A stretch of DNA of 64,000 nucleotides, taken from NCBI RefSeq assembly GCF_022539315.1, contig NC_066333.1, positions 6,395,501-6,459,500 on the forward strand, written 5' to 3'. Origin of the DNA: Serinus canaria (lineage: Eukaryota > Chordata > Aves > Passeriformes > Fringillidae). The position numbers and the translations under genes were made by a program. Below are positions 35,148 to 48,877 of this stretch, one piece after another (the first letter of the stretch is position 1; the number at the start of each line of letters is the position of its first letter). The notes below the pieces were generated by a model that was not told the origin of the DNA, did not search any database, and saw nothing but the letters and a program-made list of their open reading frames with translations.

Positions 35148-38100
35148 AAATATCCCCTCCCTAGCAAGGCACCTCAGCAGGTGAGACAGGGGTGGTTTGC
35201 AGGCCCTTGTCTTCAGTCTCAGAAGGTGCAGGGTCTGGAGGTCAGCCAGGTGTGAGTGTGGCAGTGAGCATCTGCTCCTCTGCCTTCTGCTACTCAAGGC
35301 TAAAACACAGGAAATCCCATTCTTGCTTTTTTCCCCCAGCATCAGATGAATAATCTTTATTTTTAAAGCAAGAAGAAGAACCAGGTGTATCTCCATACCT
35401 GCCCTACTGTTGTTTGCCTCACCCTCTTGCCACCACTGTGCAGTGAGCACTCTCTGTTGACTTTGTCTGCCTTGATGTGTTTTAAGCCCATGTTTAACTG
35501 CTGAGAAACCCTCTCTACTGAAGAGTCAGAGGAGAGTTTTCTTTGTGTTTCTTTTTGCTTAGAAGGGGCTGAAGCAGCAATCTTGACTTAAAGGCTGACT
35601 CTGATTGGAAAATAAACAACTATAAAGTACAATAAATCCCATTGAAGAGCCCAGTCAAAACATCCCAATGAACAGCTAATGCTCCACTAACCAACTCCAG
35701 ATGTCCCAGCCTTGTCTGGCACTAATTGGTTGACTGGAGAGTCAGTAACTGTGTAACCTGGAGGAAATCTCTACTTCTTGCACTTGAGATGAGTTGCTAA
35801 GACAGAAAATGGTTTTGTTTTGTTGTGGTCCTTAATTTCCAAACTGCAGAGGAGTCACAGGTAGCTGCTGATACCTGCCCAGTGGCTGGGCACTGTCCAA
35901 TTTTAGGGACCCTAAGGCACCTCACAAAAATTTTCTCAAGAGCATGAAGCTGCCTTTGACAGCAGCTCGGATGTTCTTCCATTCCCAAGCTTTTCTGGGT
36001 TTATTTGTTTAACCAGAGGACGTGCCCTAGCAGATTGCAGCTAAATTCTTAGATAAAGGTAGTTGCAAACTCCATCTGGAAATGTCTGAAGCACCAAAAA
36101 CCAACTAAAAAAAAAAAAGCCTCAACCAAAACTAAACTAAAACCAAACAAACAAAATCCCAAAGAAAGCAATTGCTTCCAATTATAATTAAAACACATAG
36201 AATCAGAAAGATGAGTTTGGAAAGAGAAAATATTTTTTTAAAAAATGAGATGAGCCTGGTGCAACCCAATTCCTACACTCTGAAAATTCCATGCCTGTCT
36301 GCATTGGCCAGGACTTTCCAATGGGCTTTTTTTTGGGATATTTGACAGGATCTCATTATCTATTCTGTGTAATACTACAAAGCAATGTGTGCCTGCAGGT
36401 ATCTCCTCTGTTTTACCAGAATACTTCCCAGTGCCATGACTCTGCACACACTTATGTTGTTGATGTTCAAGCAAAGATATCCCACTGGCTCCTGAGAATT
36501 CCATGACATTAAAAATTGCTATTCATAATTCATTCTTGGGGTTCCAGTCATATCCTGAGCACATATGAGGAGGTTCTGTGAAAGAATTTCCTAGAAAGTT
36601 ACTTAATAAGTTTTGTAAGAGCATTTTAGAACTACATAAATTTGCACACCAAAATCTGATGTAGAGCTTCTGCTTGCTTCCATATAACTGATTTTTGTTT
36701 AGTGCTTGTAAAACTACTCAAAAAAAACCAGTCTATAACCTGTTTCTCAAGTGTCAAAAGCATTTTTTCTGCAGAGTGCTGTGCAATACAGCATCTGTTT
36801 GGACACATCCAGCCATATCTTTCACTCCTGATCTGCAAGGGAATAACACAGGATTTGAAATACAGTAGACACTTGTGCAAAGCATGAACAATGAAAATTA
36901 CATCCAGCCCTTAATCCAGGGGATTCTGAGCTGAGCTCAGCCTCTGTGGGTATACATATCCATTCTGCATTTAGTTCCACATATTCCAAGACTGGATGTT
37001 TCCCTATAAGAGTCACATGGGAGCAAAAGTGGGATTAAGGGGCTTTCTCTCCATGTTTTGCTATTAACATTACACATGTAATATCCAGCACATGAGTAAC
37101 TGTGCTGCACCATGGTCAGTGATGAAATTAATTTCTTCCAAGTTTCTAGAAGGTTTCATATTTCAGGTATCATCTTTATTTTGTTCACAGCCTTGGGAGA
37201 GAATGGATGGAAAAGAAGCAGGAGGTTAATCACACCCCATATATTGAGATTCAGAAAAACTTTGATAAATCTTCCTCCTTTGAGCCTGATGAAGGTCTGG
37301 TTCCTGCCAACAGAGGACCCTGCAGAGCTGGGTCCTTCACCAAACTGCTCCTTTTGTGCTTTTAAATCTGCCAGAAGCTGGCCTGACTTTGGCAATGGTG
37401 ACACAACCATTCCCAAAGGATGGGATTCCTCTGGGTTCTCTGGCTGCTGAGTTTGTATCAACAGCAATAACACCCCCCTCCTTGCTGGTACCAAGGTTGG
37501 GTGCAAGGAGCACCTCATCTACCTGGTCTATTATTTGGCTCCAGGCTGGTACCTCTCACCAGCAGGAGTTAGATCTGTAGCCTCAATACCAACAGAAATT
37601 TTTTTTTAAATGCAATGCATGAAAGTACAAAATTTAAGTAGGTGAATATTGAACTGTTAAGGAGAGGGGATTGAATTTTCTGTTCATTTCTATTCTGTTT
37701 AAAAGTTCCTACAAAGAAATTGTGGGACATTAGGAAGGAAATGCCTATGGAAGTTAAATTTCTGTTTCTGTTGAGCCAAGCAGATAAAAATTCTGAAATA
37801 GGTTTTATATACCATTGAAGAGCTTTTCAACATTCAACATTAAATATCTCTGTTTATCACTAACCACTTTAGAACACTAAAGCACATCTTTAAAAATCAG
37901 CTTTTGATTTTGGCAGCAAAGTTGTCTGTTAAAAGAAACTGTTACCATTCAGTTGAGTGGCATTTGGAAGAGAACTGGCAAAGTAAACTCAAGGGTTAAT
38001 GAAAGTAAATGAGATAATCCTCATTGATCCCCCATAATCGCCATGGCCTGAGTGCAGCTGTCAATCACTGGGAGAGACTTTTTCCTAATCTGTCCCTCTG

Positions 38101-39149
38101 TGAATAAGTTATTCCAAACTGAATATCCTTTATACACAGACATGTATTCAAATCTACAAACACACACTCTGAACATATAACAGAAAACTTAGCACAGTCA
38201 ATTCCAAAATGAAGGGGAAAATAAAGTATAGCTAAAAACATGGTGCATTAATTTAAAAAAGTGAAAGTTTCTTTTACTAGCTAAAACATATTCCAGCTGT
38301 CATTACTAACTCACTGTTTCCCATGTAAGCTGGTAGCAACTAATGAATCTGTTAAATCCCTCCTCTGTAAAGGAGGAAAGACTGTTCCCATAAAATTAAA
38401 ACTTACTGTTTAACAGATTGACCTAAGCCAAATATGGTCTGGAGCATAAAAGAAATTATTTCAGTACTTTTCAGGGAACTGCTGACATGAATAATATATT
38501 AAATCAAATTATGTCGTATCTGAGGCTCAGAGGAGGTTGCAGGAGGAGTTGGGTGTGGGAGGGAAGGGCACAGAGAGCTGTGCCCATGACTTGTCCTGGC
38601 TGCTCTCAGGCCCTTCCTCAGCAGTGCCAACCCCACCCAAGTTGTCTCTTCTTTTGGGAACCACATCACTGCAGGGCCACCCCACACTCCTATGGGGTCT
38701 GGACACCAGTGGTAACTGCAGAGCCCAAGCTCATCAACCCACTGTTCCCAGGACTGCACTGAGTTCAGAGACAGAGGCACCAGTCTCTCCTTAACTCTTC
38801 TTTCACTTTGGTCCTTAAACCCTGGAGCAGTTCTGGGCTCCTCCTGCATGGGCACAGCCAGGGAAGGATGCTTATGGACAGGCACCAGGTGTGCACTCCC
38901 AGAGCTGGAGAAGGAACTGGCTCAGGGGGCAGTGTGATCTGGGGAGGTGAACACATCTGGACCATGAGGGCATCAGCTCTCCAGTCTGGATTTGCCTCAA
39001 AAGCTCAGTTGTAAATTCATGCTTGATTTTGTGAGAAATCCTTTCAAGATGCCCAGTGCACAGACACTGTTAATTGCAGCATTTATAAGTACCTACCTAT
39101 TCTAGGAAATCTCCCTCTAATACTTTGCATCTGGAATTCTTGATAATGC
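35148..39149. other. Unique DNA, no gene recognised
   Basis: An A/C-rich low-complexity stretch lies at about 36098-36160. At about 36196-36275 the plus strand opens with CATAGAATCAGAAAGATGAG and may be a very degraded antisense CR1 end, but I do not call it. Open frames up to 128 codons (38499-38885 minus) overlap plus-strand frames in a GC-richer patch. Confidence 0.5.
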
Positions 39150-39260
39150 AGACATGGCACTTAGGGAGGTGGTTAGTGGTGGATTTGGCAGTTTTACATT
39201 TACAGTTGGACTCAATATTAAGGGTCTTTTCCAACCTAAATGATACAGTGTTTCTATGCT
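39150..39260 (+). mobile_element. CR1 LINE, 3' tail fragment
   Basis: The plus strand reads ACATGGCACTTAGGGAGGTG, GTTAGTGGTGGATTTGGCAG, ACAGTTGGACTCAATATTAA, GGTCTTTTCCAACCTAAATG and ends with a TTCTATG-like tail. These blocks occur in the order of an avian CR1 3' end. Confidence 0.9.
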
Positions 39261-42200
39261 AGAGTCACTTACAGAGAAACTCTCTGGCATTTAGAAGAAA
39301 GACAATCTTTCTACAGAGAGTTCAGACACACCTGTAATAATGTTACTGTATTCTGCAGAGGAAAAGGAAATTGTCTGTCAAAGGTTTGGGATAGAAACGC
39401 TTCACACCGCCCAAAGGTACCTCTTGATAACACAGTGCAACACCCATTTTCCTCCTGTAAACACTCAGAGCCACCACCTCTAACCTGAGGCTGAGTTGGA
39501 AATAAATGCCCCACTCTCAGGTTTAAAGAAAAACCAGCTTGGTAGCCATTTGGCCTGCAGCCAGGATTAAAGTGTTAACTCAGTGTCTGTCAGCCTGTCA
39601 CTTAAACATTTACAAAACTACTGACCACTTCTATTAAAAGACCATTAAACCAGGATTAAGCTTTTCCAGGGTTAAGCTGATGTAAAAATGCAAGGAATGT
39701 CACACCAAGGGCAGCTCATTTTATTTGTATTGTAAACAGGCAGAAGTTGGAGGATAAAATGTTACATGTGTATTAAATATGAGGATATACCCCTGCTTTG
39801 CATTTTCCCTTTTTTCAGCTTCCTAAACACAGATCCTATTACTCAGTGCTCCAATAGCTGCAGAGCACAGCAGAGTGAACATGGAAACCTCCAAGTGCCT
39901 TGAAACCAGCCCTGGGTGCTTCAGAACAGGCTGGGGTGGCTTTGCCTGGAGGGGGGATGTGACATGGTCTGGCCATAGTGCTGGGAATGGCCATGGATAT
40001 AACACAGCACTTACCTAATGTGTCATATTGTAATCAAAGATAAATTGTTAAAAAAGGAGAGTCTTATCAAAAGCAGGAGCCTATTTGGAGCATTCCATGA
40101 ATTTATTTTGTAAAAGCAATAAAGTCCACCAAGGGGTACCAAGTGGAACTCCTGCAGGCTGAGCTGGCCAGGTGCTGGGATGGGACACTGAGATTGCTCT
40201 GGTTTCTTACATTTCTTATCCCTTGCCAGCCCTTGGCACAGACAGGGTGCAAGGCTGAATGGGCTGATGGCCTGATCTGCTCTGTTTGCATCTGCCACAT
40301 CATTAGCTCTGAATAAAAGCATGCTGGCCTGTCTGAGCATCAGTGCAGAGACTTGAATCACAGAATTATTGGTCTTTATTTATTAATTACTATCCTGAAA
40401 AATTTCAAAATATATAAGCCATTGAGCAAGTCTGCCTACATAAATATTACAGAATTGGCCACCCCCGTAAAGGGAGGTACACACATCAAATGAGATTTCT
40501 CTCCTTCCCCACAGCCCTCCATCTAGCCTGTTATCTTTATGAAATATAATTTTGCTTTCAGGAAGTATCTATGACACTTCCATCTGAAGCAGTGCTTCCA
40601 GTATTTACAGATATCAAAGAACTGGTCTTAATTTCATCTGATACTTTAAAAAGCCTTTTATTCTAAAATAAATTATTGAAATGCGGTATTGGTAAAATGG
40701 GTTGCTCCAGTAATGGATTTACTGTGATGGTGCAATCAATTTCAGAGATTGGATTTCAGGATAGAAACTATTCATCACTCTCCATGTCAGGGCAAGGTTT
40801 ACCTTCACACTGCGGTCACCCACTGCAGCTTATGGATACCAAGGGCAGAGGAGGATCCATTGGAGGAAAACACTTTCTGTTGTTTTTTTTCCATTGTTGC
40901 TGAGGTGAGAGTTTGGAGTTTTGACAGCTCCAGCAGCTCCAGAGCATCCTGGTGCCAGTCAGGGGGGTGCAGAGGGACTCACCTAGGCAACAGCAGATGT
41001 GCTTAAATATCCCATTTATCTGTTCTGCCAGGACTCAGTGCAGGCTTTGCTATATGAGTTTTCCAACTCCCTATTTCATTTCAGGATCAGCAGAGCCTTT
41101 TATCAGGTAGAGGCCTTCAGGGGTAAGGAATATAATGGTTTTAATGGGAATGATGGGGAGAGACCTGTGTTGGTACAAATCCTTCCCACCCTTTAACACT
41201 GAGCACTCAGCATGAGTGACACTAATGAGGGGAGAGAGGAGGGGAGCTGTGACATGAACCATCCTCCCTTACCCCTGCACTGACCCTCTCTTTGACATCT
41301 GAGGTTTTTCACAAGCTGGAGACCCCAACACCTGCTCTGCCATAGCTGGAAATGGAGCTCCTGGACCTCTGCAGCAAAGGAGGAGGTTGAGAACAGAAGC
41401 AGTTTAGTCCTGGAGGTCAGTAAAGACAGGATTTTTTTCTCCATTTATTTTTGCTCCATAGAGGCCCATGTGCCTCTATTAGCATAAATACATATTCAGA
41501 GTCTCATTAGTATCTCCTCTTGCTTTCTGCCTGGCAGAGCCACTTCAAGCCTGACGGGGCCACAAGCCAGAAAGGCTCTGCAAAGCACCACCAAACACAG
41601 CTTCTCTGAGGTATCCTGACCTATCACTGGCAGGAAAAATTGGCATATCTAAGCCTTGTGACACAAAAAAAAAAATGAAAGCTTTTTTCCCATCCTCATC
41701 TCCAATGAATCTTGCTCTTCACTCCTAGAAAGCAAAGGCAGCTCCATAAATCAAGAAGTCTGTGGATTTGGGGTTTTACATTAACACTTTCAAGTCATGC
41801 TTTGCTGTGACCTCTTGGATGGGGGTGAACTATTCTACTGTGCTGGGAAATGGCAGCTCCAGAGCCAATTTTAGCACCTAGAAAATTTCCCTTGGCTCCC
41901 AGATGCCTTAATTTTAAATCTGACCCCCTCCTTAAAGACAAAGCCATGTCTACATTTGATTTCAGGAGTTACATACAATAACTTAAGAAGTTATGTAGGG
42001 ACCCAGAAAGTCTCTGACTATGGAGGGGGTTGGAAATATTATTTGGAGGCAGAATTTCAGATTTCTTGGCTATGGTCTATCTACCAACCTCAGCTCTGCA
42101 TTTAGTCTTTCACCGACTCTTTTAAGCACTACAAATGATGGAGTTTTGCTCAGCTGGAGAATCACCATCAATAAATACAGCTGGATTGGAATAACTAATG

Positions 42201-42563
42201 AAGGGTGAAAAACTGGGCTTGTTATAGTTATTTATAATGCCTCTTAAGACAGTTAAAATTAAGGGAAAATTCTCTGGTGTTTTAAATCTTTCTTCTCACT
42301 CCACTTCACTACTCACACTCCTTCTTCTGTTTTTTTTCATATGAAATATGGACTATACTGTGAGTTTATTTAAAAAATCAAAACTCTGAAGGAACTCATA
42401 AAAGGCACTTTGCAATGGCTAAGACAGAGTGCGCCTTGGCAAGAAAACTACTGCTGATGTGAAACCTGCAGAGGAAGGGCTCCTGGAAGGGCACAGATGC
42501 CAGGGAGGGACAGCTCTAACTTGGGTCACAGCCATAGGGGTGCTCAAGGTTCCTCTTCATGCT
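39261..42563. other. Unique DNA, no gene recognised
   Basis: No repeat family is seen; the only simple repeat is an 11-A run at 41665-41675. Open frames are at most about 112 codons (40023-40361 minus) and have no domains. Confidence 0.5.
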
Positions 42564-42596
42564 GCATTTAAATGCACCAGTCCTGCATTTAAATGC
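42564..42596. repeat. Two identical 12-bp palindromes 21 bp apart
   Basis: GCATTTAAATGC occurs at 42564-42575 and 42585-42596 as the heart of a 21-bp two-copy tandem repeat (CTGCATTTAAATGC plus spacer). Each palindrome is perfect, and the period is about two DNA turns. Confidence 0.85.
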
Positions 42597-45500
42597 CCAA
42601 ATCCTTCCATCCATCCATGGCTGAGCCTCTGCCTCCCTCACTATGGAACCTGCCCGCAGCCTCAGCCAGTCTGTAAGAAAGGCAACTCAGTTCCCACCTT
42701 GCCAGTCCTCCTGTCTCTGCTCAGCGCTGTTGATTTTGCTCAGGGATGAGATGAGGCTGCTTGCCTGTGCCAGGGACTCAGTGTTTTCCCCCTGTGGTAC
42801 ACTGGAACACTGTAATGAGCAGGCTCCTGGGCTGCTGCACCCCTGCAATCCAGCACTGACCAGAGCAGATCTACCCAGCCCAGTGGTCACCAACACCAAG
42901 GAATCTCCTTTGGGAGTGCTTGGGGAAGGGAGGTGATGGAAGGGTCCAAGAAGAAGCAGAAAGACTGAGGGGGAAACTATATTGTAAATTAAACTTTTCC
43001 TTAAAATTCCAAATTTTGAATTTTGCATTTTCAAACCAGCAGCAACTGCTGTGATGAATGAAGAAATACTTTATTGGTGATCCAGCACTCCTCACTGCTC
43101 AAATAAGATGTAAGAAATCCAAATATGCTAAATAAAAATAATAATCTATTCCCAAGTCTAACCATCATGTTATAAAAACCTATTCCTGCAATTATTTTGT
43201 GTTTCCTATCTTAGGAATATCGATGGACTGGAAATAAATTAAATCCAGAACACTCTTACAGCCTTCTTAATCCACTGCAAAAAGGGAAAAAAAAGGATAC
43301 AACTGGAATGGTTAATGACAGCTGGAGTTCAGGACACTCTGAAGTTATCAGGGCTGTGTTAGACATTTCATAGCAAAGCAGAATCAATCACTGTCCAAGG
43401 AAGCTCTGAGAGCCATGGATCTGAAATTATGGCCTGACTCTGGTATTCCTCAGGATCTCACAGCCCTTATACCTGGTTCATCCATGAGGGGATGAGATCT
43501 CAGATCCTCCCTGGATGAGCCAGCAGTGCCTCCTGCTGTACTCCAGCCTGCATTTGTTCCCAGGCTCCCAACTCTGTCAGGTTTCAGCTACCAGTGAAGG
43601 CACTGCTGGCATTTTGAGAGCTGTGATGAGTAAAGGGAGATGTGTCTAACTGGGCTCAACAGCTCTGGAAACATCAGTCAATCACAGGAACCCACCCTGC
43701 CCGGTCCAGCATGGGACAACGGGGAGCTGAGCAGTCTGTGAGGCAGCCTGGAACCCCCCAGAGATGTTCTGCTCATAAACCAGCTTTTAACACATTTCTG
43801 GGTGTGTTTGAGTGTCACAGCACACCAGGGCTAATCTGTGGAACCCAGAGGGTTCCAGCCTGCTCAGCCATGCTCCCTCCTCTTGCTTTTACACATTTCA
43901 GCACTAATCTGCAGGAAGTCCTGCTGCAGTTCCACGACCTTCTGCTGAACAGGCTTTCACTTGTGCTGACCCATGACAACCCATCACAGCCAGGGAATGC
44001 TGGCTGTATCACAGCCCACGTGAATGCCAAGTCTGCCTTAATCCAAAAACATCAGAAAAAGGAACTTGGGGTCAATCTCACTTAAGGAATGTGCCAAACT
44101 TCCTGGAGGTCACAGCAAGAGAACAAGCCCAATGTTTCACCTCTGAAGCTAAAAGACTGAGAGGTTTTAAATCCTTTTGAGTCACCAGTCTGCAAAGCAG
44201 GTAACTGGCAAAATAAAAGAGGGACTTGTCTCTACTCTGGGCTGTTAACTGGAAGTCTTTCACTGGAGAGGGTTCTTCCTCCCCCTCAGGGTGGTTTTCT
44301 GCATATCAGGTAGAAAATCTCTTTGAAAAACAGCAAGTCAAATCTTTCAAAACAATCATTATGATAACAAAGAAGAATGAGACTACTCTGTTGCCACAGC
44401 GACCCAAAAAGTTTCCGAAGGCTTTGCAGAAGCTGTTTATTGAACCTCAGTGGCTCTGGGGAGGAGCATCAACATCAATCTCCTCCACATCTCGCTGTAG
44501 TCATTCCTCACTGCAGTTGGAAGAGCTCTGAGGTGGCTCCAATTGCAGAATGTGGCAGCAGCCCACCACCCTTCCCTCCCCAGGGCTATGCTACTCCTAA
44601 AAACCTGATCCCAGTAACTGACATCAGATGATGGCACTGCCAAACAGGATGTCTGTCTGTCTGTTCCACTCTCACACCATTTGAATCAGTCCTGTTTGCC
44701 GACTTCCAGACACTGGCACCAGGTAACACCTGCAAAGCAGTCCAAGATCTTGGATTCAAGGATACCATGGGTGCAAAGTAATATCGTTTTATTCCCTGGC
44801 AAGTTTTAGACTACCTCTAATTTTCACAGCACATGTGGACACTTCTACAATTCATATTCAGATAAGCTAAGGCAGAAGGTCACATGGTTTCTAAAAATGA
44901 CCAAATGAAGCTGTGGGAGTGCCAGATAACCCTTCAATGATCTCTTCCATTACAAAAATCCCTTTGATATTAAATTCCCATCAAGAATTGAGGAATATCC
45001 TAATACTCCAATATATGAAAGTAGAGAAGGACATTTTTACCTGAAACAAGTTTAATCAGGGAATGGGGTTACTAAACAACCTTCCTTATGCAAGTCCCAG
45101 TTCAGTGGCCGGTAGGAGGGGACAGTGGACCTGGAAGCTGTGACACCTCCCTTGCCAGGACCACAGTGCTCCTGCCAGCCTGGCTCTGGAGGCTTTGCCA
45201 AGTCCAGCTTTGCTGCAGTAATCCCCTACCAGCAGCATAGCCAGGAAAAATGTGGTCTGCAAGCTGTGATGCCAACAATGAATGAGCCCTAGGAGGGAGT
45301 GCCAGGGCAGCCAAAGGCCCAATGAGTAGTGGTGAAGGATAGCCTCAGCTGAGGAGAAGGTTCAAAGAGCAAGGACAGGATGGTTTGGAGGCAAGAAGGG
45401 GCCTGGGAACACTGATAGACTCACTCCAGCCTTATCCTGGGATAATTGAGGGGAAAATCTGGATCTTGTGCATGCAGAGCCACAAGTGAATGTATGCAAA

Positions 45501-48265
45501 ACCTGAGTAACACAAGGGAAGTGTTTCTAGTCATTTCTTTCCCCCTATAACCATTTCCCCCTTAACCATTTCATACCTCTTTTCTTCTTCCTCATTCCAG
45601 AGGAAAAGCCTGATCCATCAACAGACAGACAATCCACTCATTATTTCAACTTTTCTTGAAACTCTCCAAAGAAACATTTTTCCTTAGAAAATTATCTGCT
45701 CCCTCTGCAGACCAAAGTGAGCATCATCTTCTGAACATCTGTTCAAGCCAAGCCAACTTCTAAATTGTTGGCAATTCAAAATTCAGAGTTCAAGACACAG
45801 CATAAAACTGTGCTTTCCACAGCTTCTATTGAATTCTTAGAACAGAACAAGCACTGCATTTGGGCAGTAATGCAAAAGTATTAATTTGCATTATTAAGAT
45901 TGTTTTCTTTAGCTTCATTGACTGCTTTCCAAAATTGTCCCTGAGAGTGAGGTTAATTAGAGCAGTAATCCTTTTGACATTAATGGGAACATGAGCATGT
46001 GCCAGGCTTTCTGAAGTGAAATAGTTGATACTCACTGTCAGCCAGAGGAAGGAAGATGTGACCACAGCAACTCTCTGCACCCTTGTCACAGACAATTTGT
46101 GCACAGCAGCAAGAAATGCTCAGAGTGAGAGTTTATATAAGGGAAGGGGAAGAGGCTTCTTGACTTCACACACTGAGATCTGGAAAAGAATGTTTGCAGA
46201 AAGAAAATTTAGAATTCATTTAGGGAGAACTTAAGAAGAAAATATAACATTAAAGGCTGAGTTCTTCAGAGACTGAGGTCCTGTATCAGTCACCCAGTAC
46301 CAACCTGCAAATTCACAAATGAATTACTTCCACAACTAATGGAAGGAAGGAGCTTGCATGAGGCTGCTGCAGGACAGTCCAAGAGCATAACTCAGAATAT
46401 GTTAATTGCTGTTAATTTTGGGATCTGCTTTAGCTGTTCCACCCTTTTCTTGAATAATTGTTTTTCTCTTGATGATCTGTTGTCTTTAAGCATCCCAGCT
46501 CCATTTCCCAGGTCACCACTTAAAGGGACTGACAAGAGCAGGTCCCTTAATTTTGACCAGCATGACAGGACCAGGTACAATTGCAGAATATTGCCCAGCC
46601 AGCAATTAAATCTGACCAACTTTCTGGCTGCCACAAGTCTTCTGGAGCCTCCCCATCTTAGCAGAGGAGCAGTTTCTGAGCTAAGCTGAAAAGACAGGCA
46701 GCCAGGAACTCATATTTTTCTACCATATTTTGCAATTATTTTTTTAAAATGAACTAAACAAATTTTGTCCTTCTCTGCAGAAACAAGACCTTTTCTAAGT
46801 CACTGTGCTTTCATGCATATTCACATCTTTATGCCAGTGGGACTCTAAACCAAAGCTGTCAGTCAGTCTCAGACAGAATAATCTCTTCTCACAGTTCAAA
46901 TAAGTACTTTTTGGACTGGTTTCCTTTCTCTCAGGCATTTATAGGTGATTATCAGGAGGAAAATGTCATATTCCTCCTTTGTCTGGCAGCCTTTTTTCCT
47001 TCTTGTCTCTCTATTCTCTGAATAGTAATTTAAAAGTTGGAGTTTCTGGGGGACTTCCCAAATTTCTGACCACGCTTGCCATGGGGTTGCATTCCAGCAT
47101 AAAATCCCAGCCATTTCCTATTTTTCTGTTGCAACTAGTAAACAAGGACCACAAAAGATCAGCACATCTAGGGAGGAGCTGTGGGTAATCTGCTGGCAAA
47201 TGACTGCAGTTAAGTACAATTTTATATTTATGAAGTACCCTCTTCTCATGAAAAAAGACAGATGTATTTTTCCTACTTACTATACACTTGAGAATGATGT
47301 CTAGCTGAGCATTTTATTACAGTTTGATAACCAGAAATATCCTTGGAGGGATTCAATTACCTGGTACAATCCCTATGAAGAGCCTGGCAATTAGAAGCAA
47401 TTAAGATCCCTGTTAGCTTTTGGTGGCTTCCACCCAGCTGCTTCCTTCAGCCTCCTGAACATCTTCCTGCCCTCACTGGCCTCCCTTCCCTTTATTTCTG
47501 GGGGAGCCCAGAACAAGCCTTTCCTTCCAAGAGGGGTCACAATGCTATGAGGCAGAGAGGAATCCCCATTTTCTCCAAACTACTGGCTGTGCTTTCATTA
47601 AAACACCCCCAGGCGCCTTCATCACATCTGTAGTCTTTGTTCCCTCCCTCTCCTTGCTTTCCCTCAGAGGAGATGAGCAGATCCTTTCAAACAAATGTAG
47701 TTTTCATGTGTCCTTTACCTTTGCATCATGCAAAAATAAAAGGAGGTGTTACTGATTTTGCAGTAGCCTCATAGTTTTGGAAAAAAATTATTCTTAATTT
47801 CGCCTGCTTTTCAGATAAACTCTGGGTGTAGGAAAGCCTGAAGGAAATGAAATGGGGCCCAAAATTGAGCAAATGTTAGACAGCTGCATGCATCTTTCTG
47901 AAGTAAAACAGATACTGAATGTAACTGCTTGGAAATGAAGATTTTCTGCTTCTGCTATGCTTGTCATCCTGCAAGTTCTTCTTGTTTCATTTATCAGTTT
48001 GGATGCACCTGACCTTGTCTGTTCCATCTTGAAAACCTCCTTGTGCAGAAACAGCAGCTGGGCACCCATCCCACTCACAGCCCTGAGCAAAACAGCCAAA
48101 TGACCCCAAAAGTCTGTCCATCTGTTTGTTTTGCATATTGTTTACGCAAAAAAGGAGGGGGGAACTCAGTGAGGTTCACCAGCCCTCCCCAGGAGACATG
48201 CAGATGGAAATCCCTCTGGGTTCTCAGCTCACTGCCACTGCTGCCCTGTGGCTCCTGACCTGACC
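42597..48265. other. Unique DNA, no gene recognised
   Basis: The longest frame is 147 codons at 43642-44085 (plus); it overlaps a minus frame and has no recognisable domain. No repeat family, RNA gene or clear CNE block stands out. AT-rich patches lie at about 45830-46020 and 47200-47350. Confidence 0.45.
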
Positions 48266-48335
48266 ACCCTGATGGAGAATAAACTCTCCACCCTCCTTCC
48301 TCCCAGCTGTCCTTACCCTGATGAAGAATAAACTC
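48266..48335 (+). repeat. Imperfect direct repeat, period 49 bp
   Basis: ACCCTGATGGAGAATAAACTC at 48266-48286 recurs at 48315-48335 with a single internal change, indicating a two-copy local duplication. Both copies carry AATAAA. Confidence 0.7.
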
Positions 48336-48791
48336 ATCTGGGGAGAAAAAAACACCCTAGAGAAGCAAGGAAAAAGTCACTCTTTGTACAAATTTCTGTC
48401 TTGTTGAGGAAAATGTGAAATGAAAACATCTCCTCTTCAGTCATGGGGTGATGCCAAGCACTCAGTCTCTTCTCCCTGCCCTGCTCCCTGCAGTGCCTGT
48501 GGGGTGATTTGGGGAGCTCTCCCTCAACACAGGCCAGACAATGTGGGAACCCAAAGGAGCTGTGGCTGCACATCCCAGCCCTACACTGAAGAACCCTCTC
48601 ACTGCTGCCAGATGTTCACCAGGGGACTTGGTGTCCCTTCAGGCTCCCTTCAGGGACTGGCATGCATCTTCATTTTCTTCAGCTGAGAACAAGAAGAGAT
48701 CCCCTCATATCCAAACTCCCCCAAGCTGCTGAGGAGTGCTGGCCTGGCTCTTCCCTCCTCTCTTGATCTCTAGGCTGGTGACACCATGCAC

Positions 48792-48877
48792 CTGTGAGTT
48801 GTACCAGGAGAGGTCCTGGTCCTGGGCTCTGCCATCTACATGTACTTGGATGGTGAGATTAAAGAGCTTGATTTCAT
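48792..48877 (-). other. Candidate minus-strand exon, 86 nt (unconfirmed)
   Basis: On the minus strand a pyrimidine tract ending CCCTTTTTCCTTCAG gives an acceptor just before 48877, and ACTCACAG|GTGCAT gives a donor at 48789-48791. In the one open phase the 86 bases begin with two codon-completing bases and translate to EIKLFNLTIQVHVDG and then RAQDQDLSWYNSQ. Third positions are mostly C or G. The frame stays open past the donor to a TGA near 48705. I cannot assign a family, and no neighbouring exon with compatible phase is recognised, so a chance open frame remains likely. Confidence 0.2.

Noticed and set aside
36196..36275. Possible antisense CR1 end
   Set aside because: Only the opening CATAGAATCAG and scattered words fit; too degraded to call by eye.
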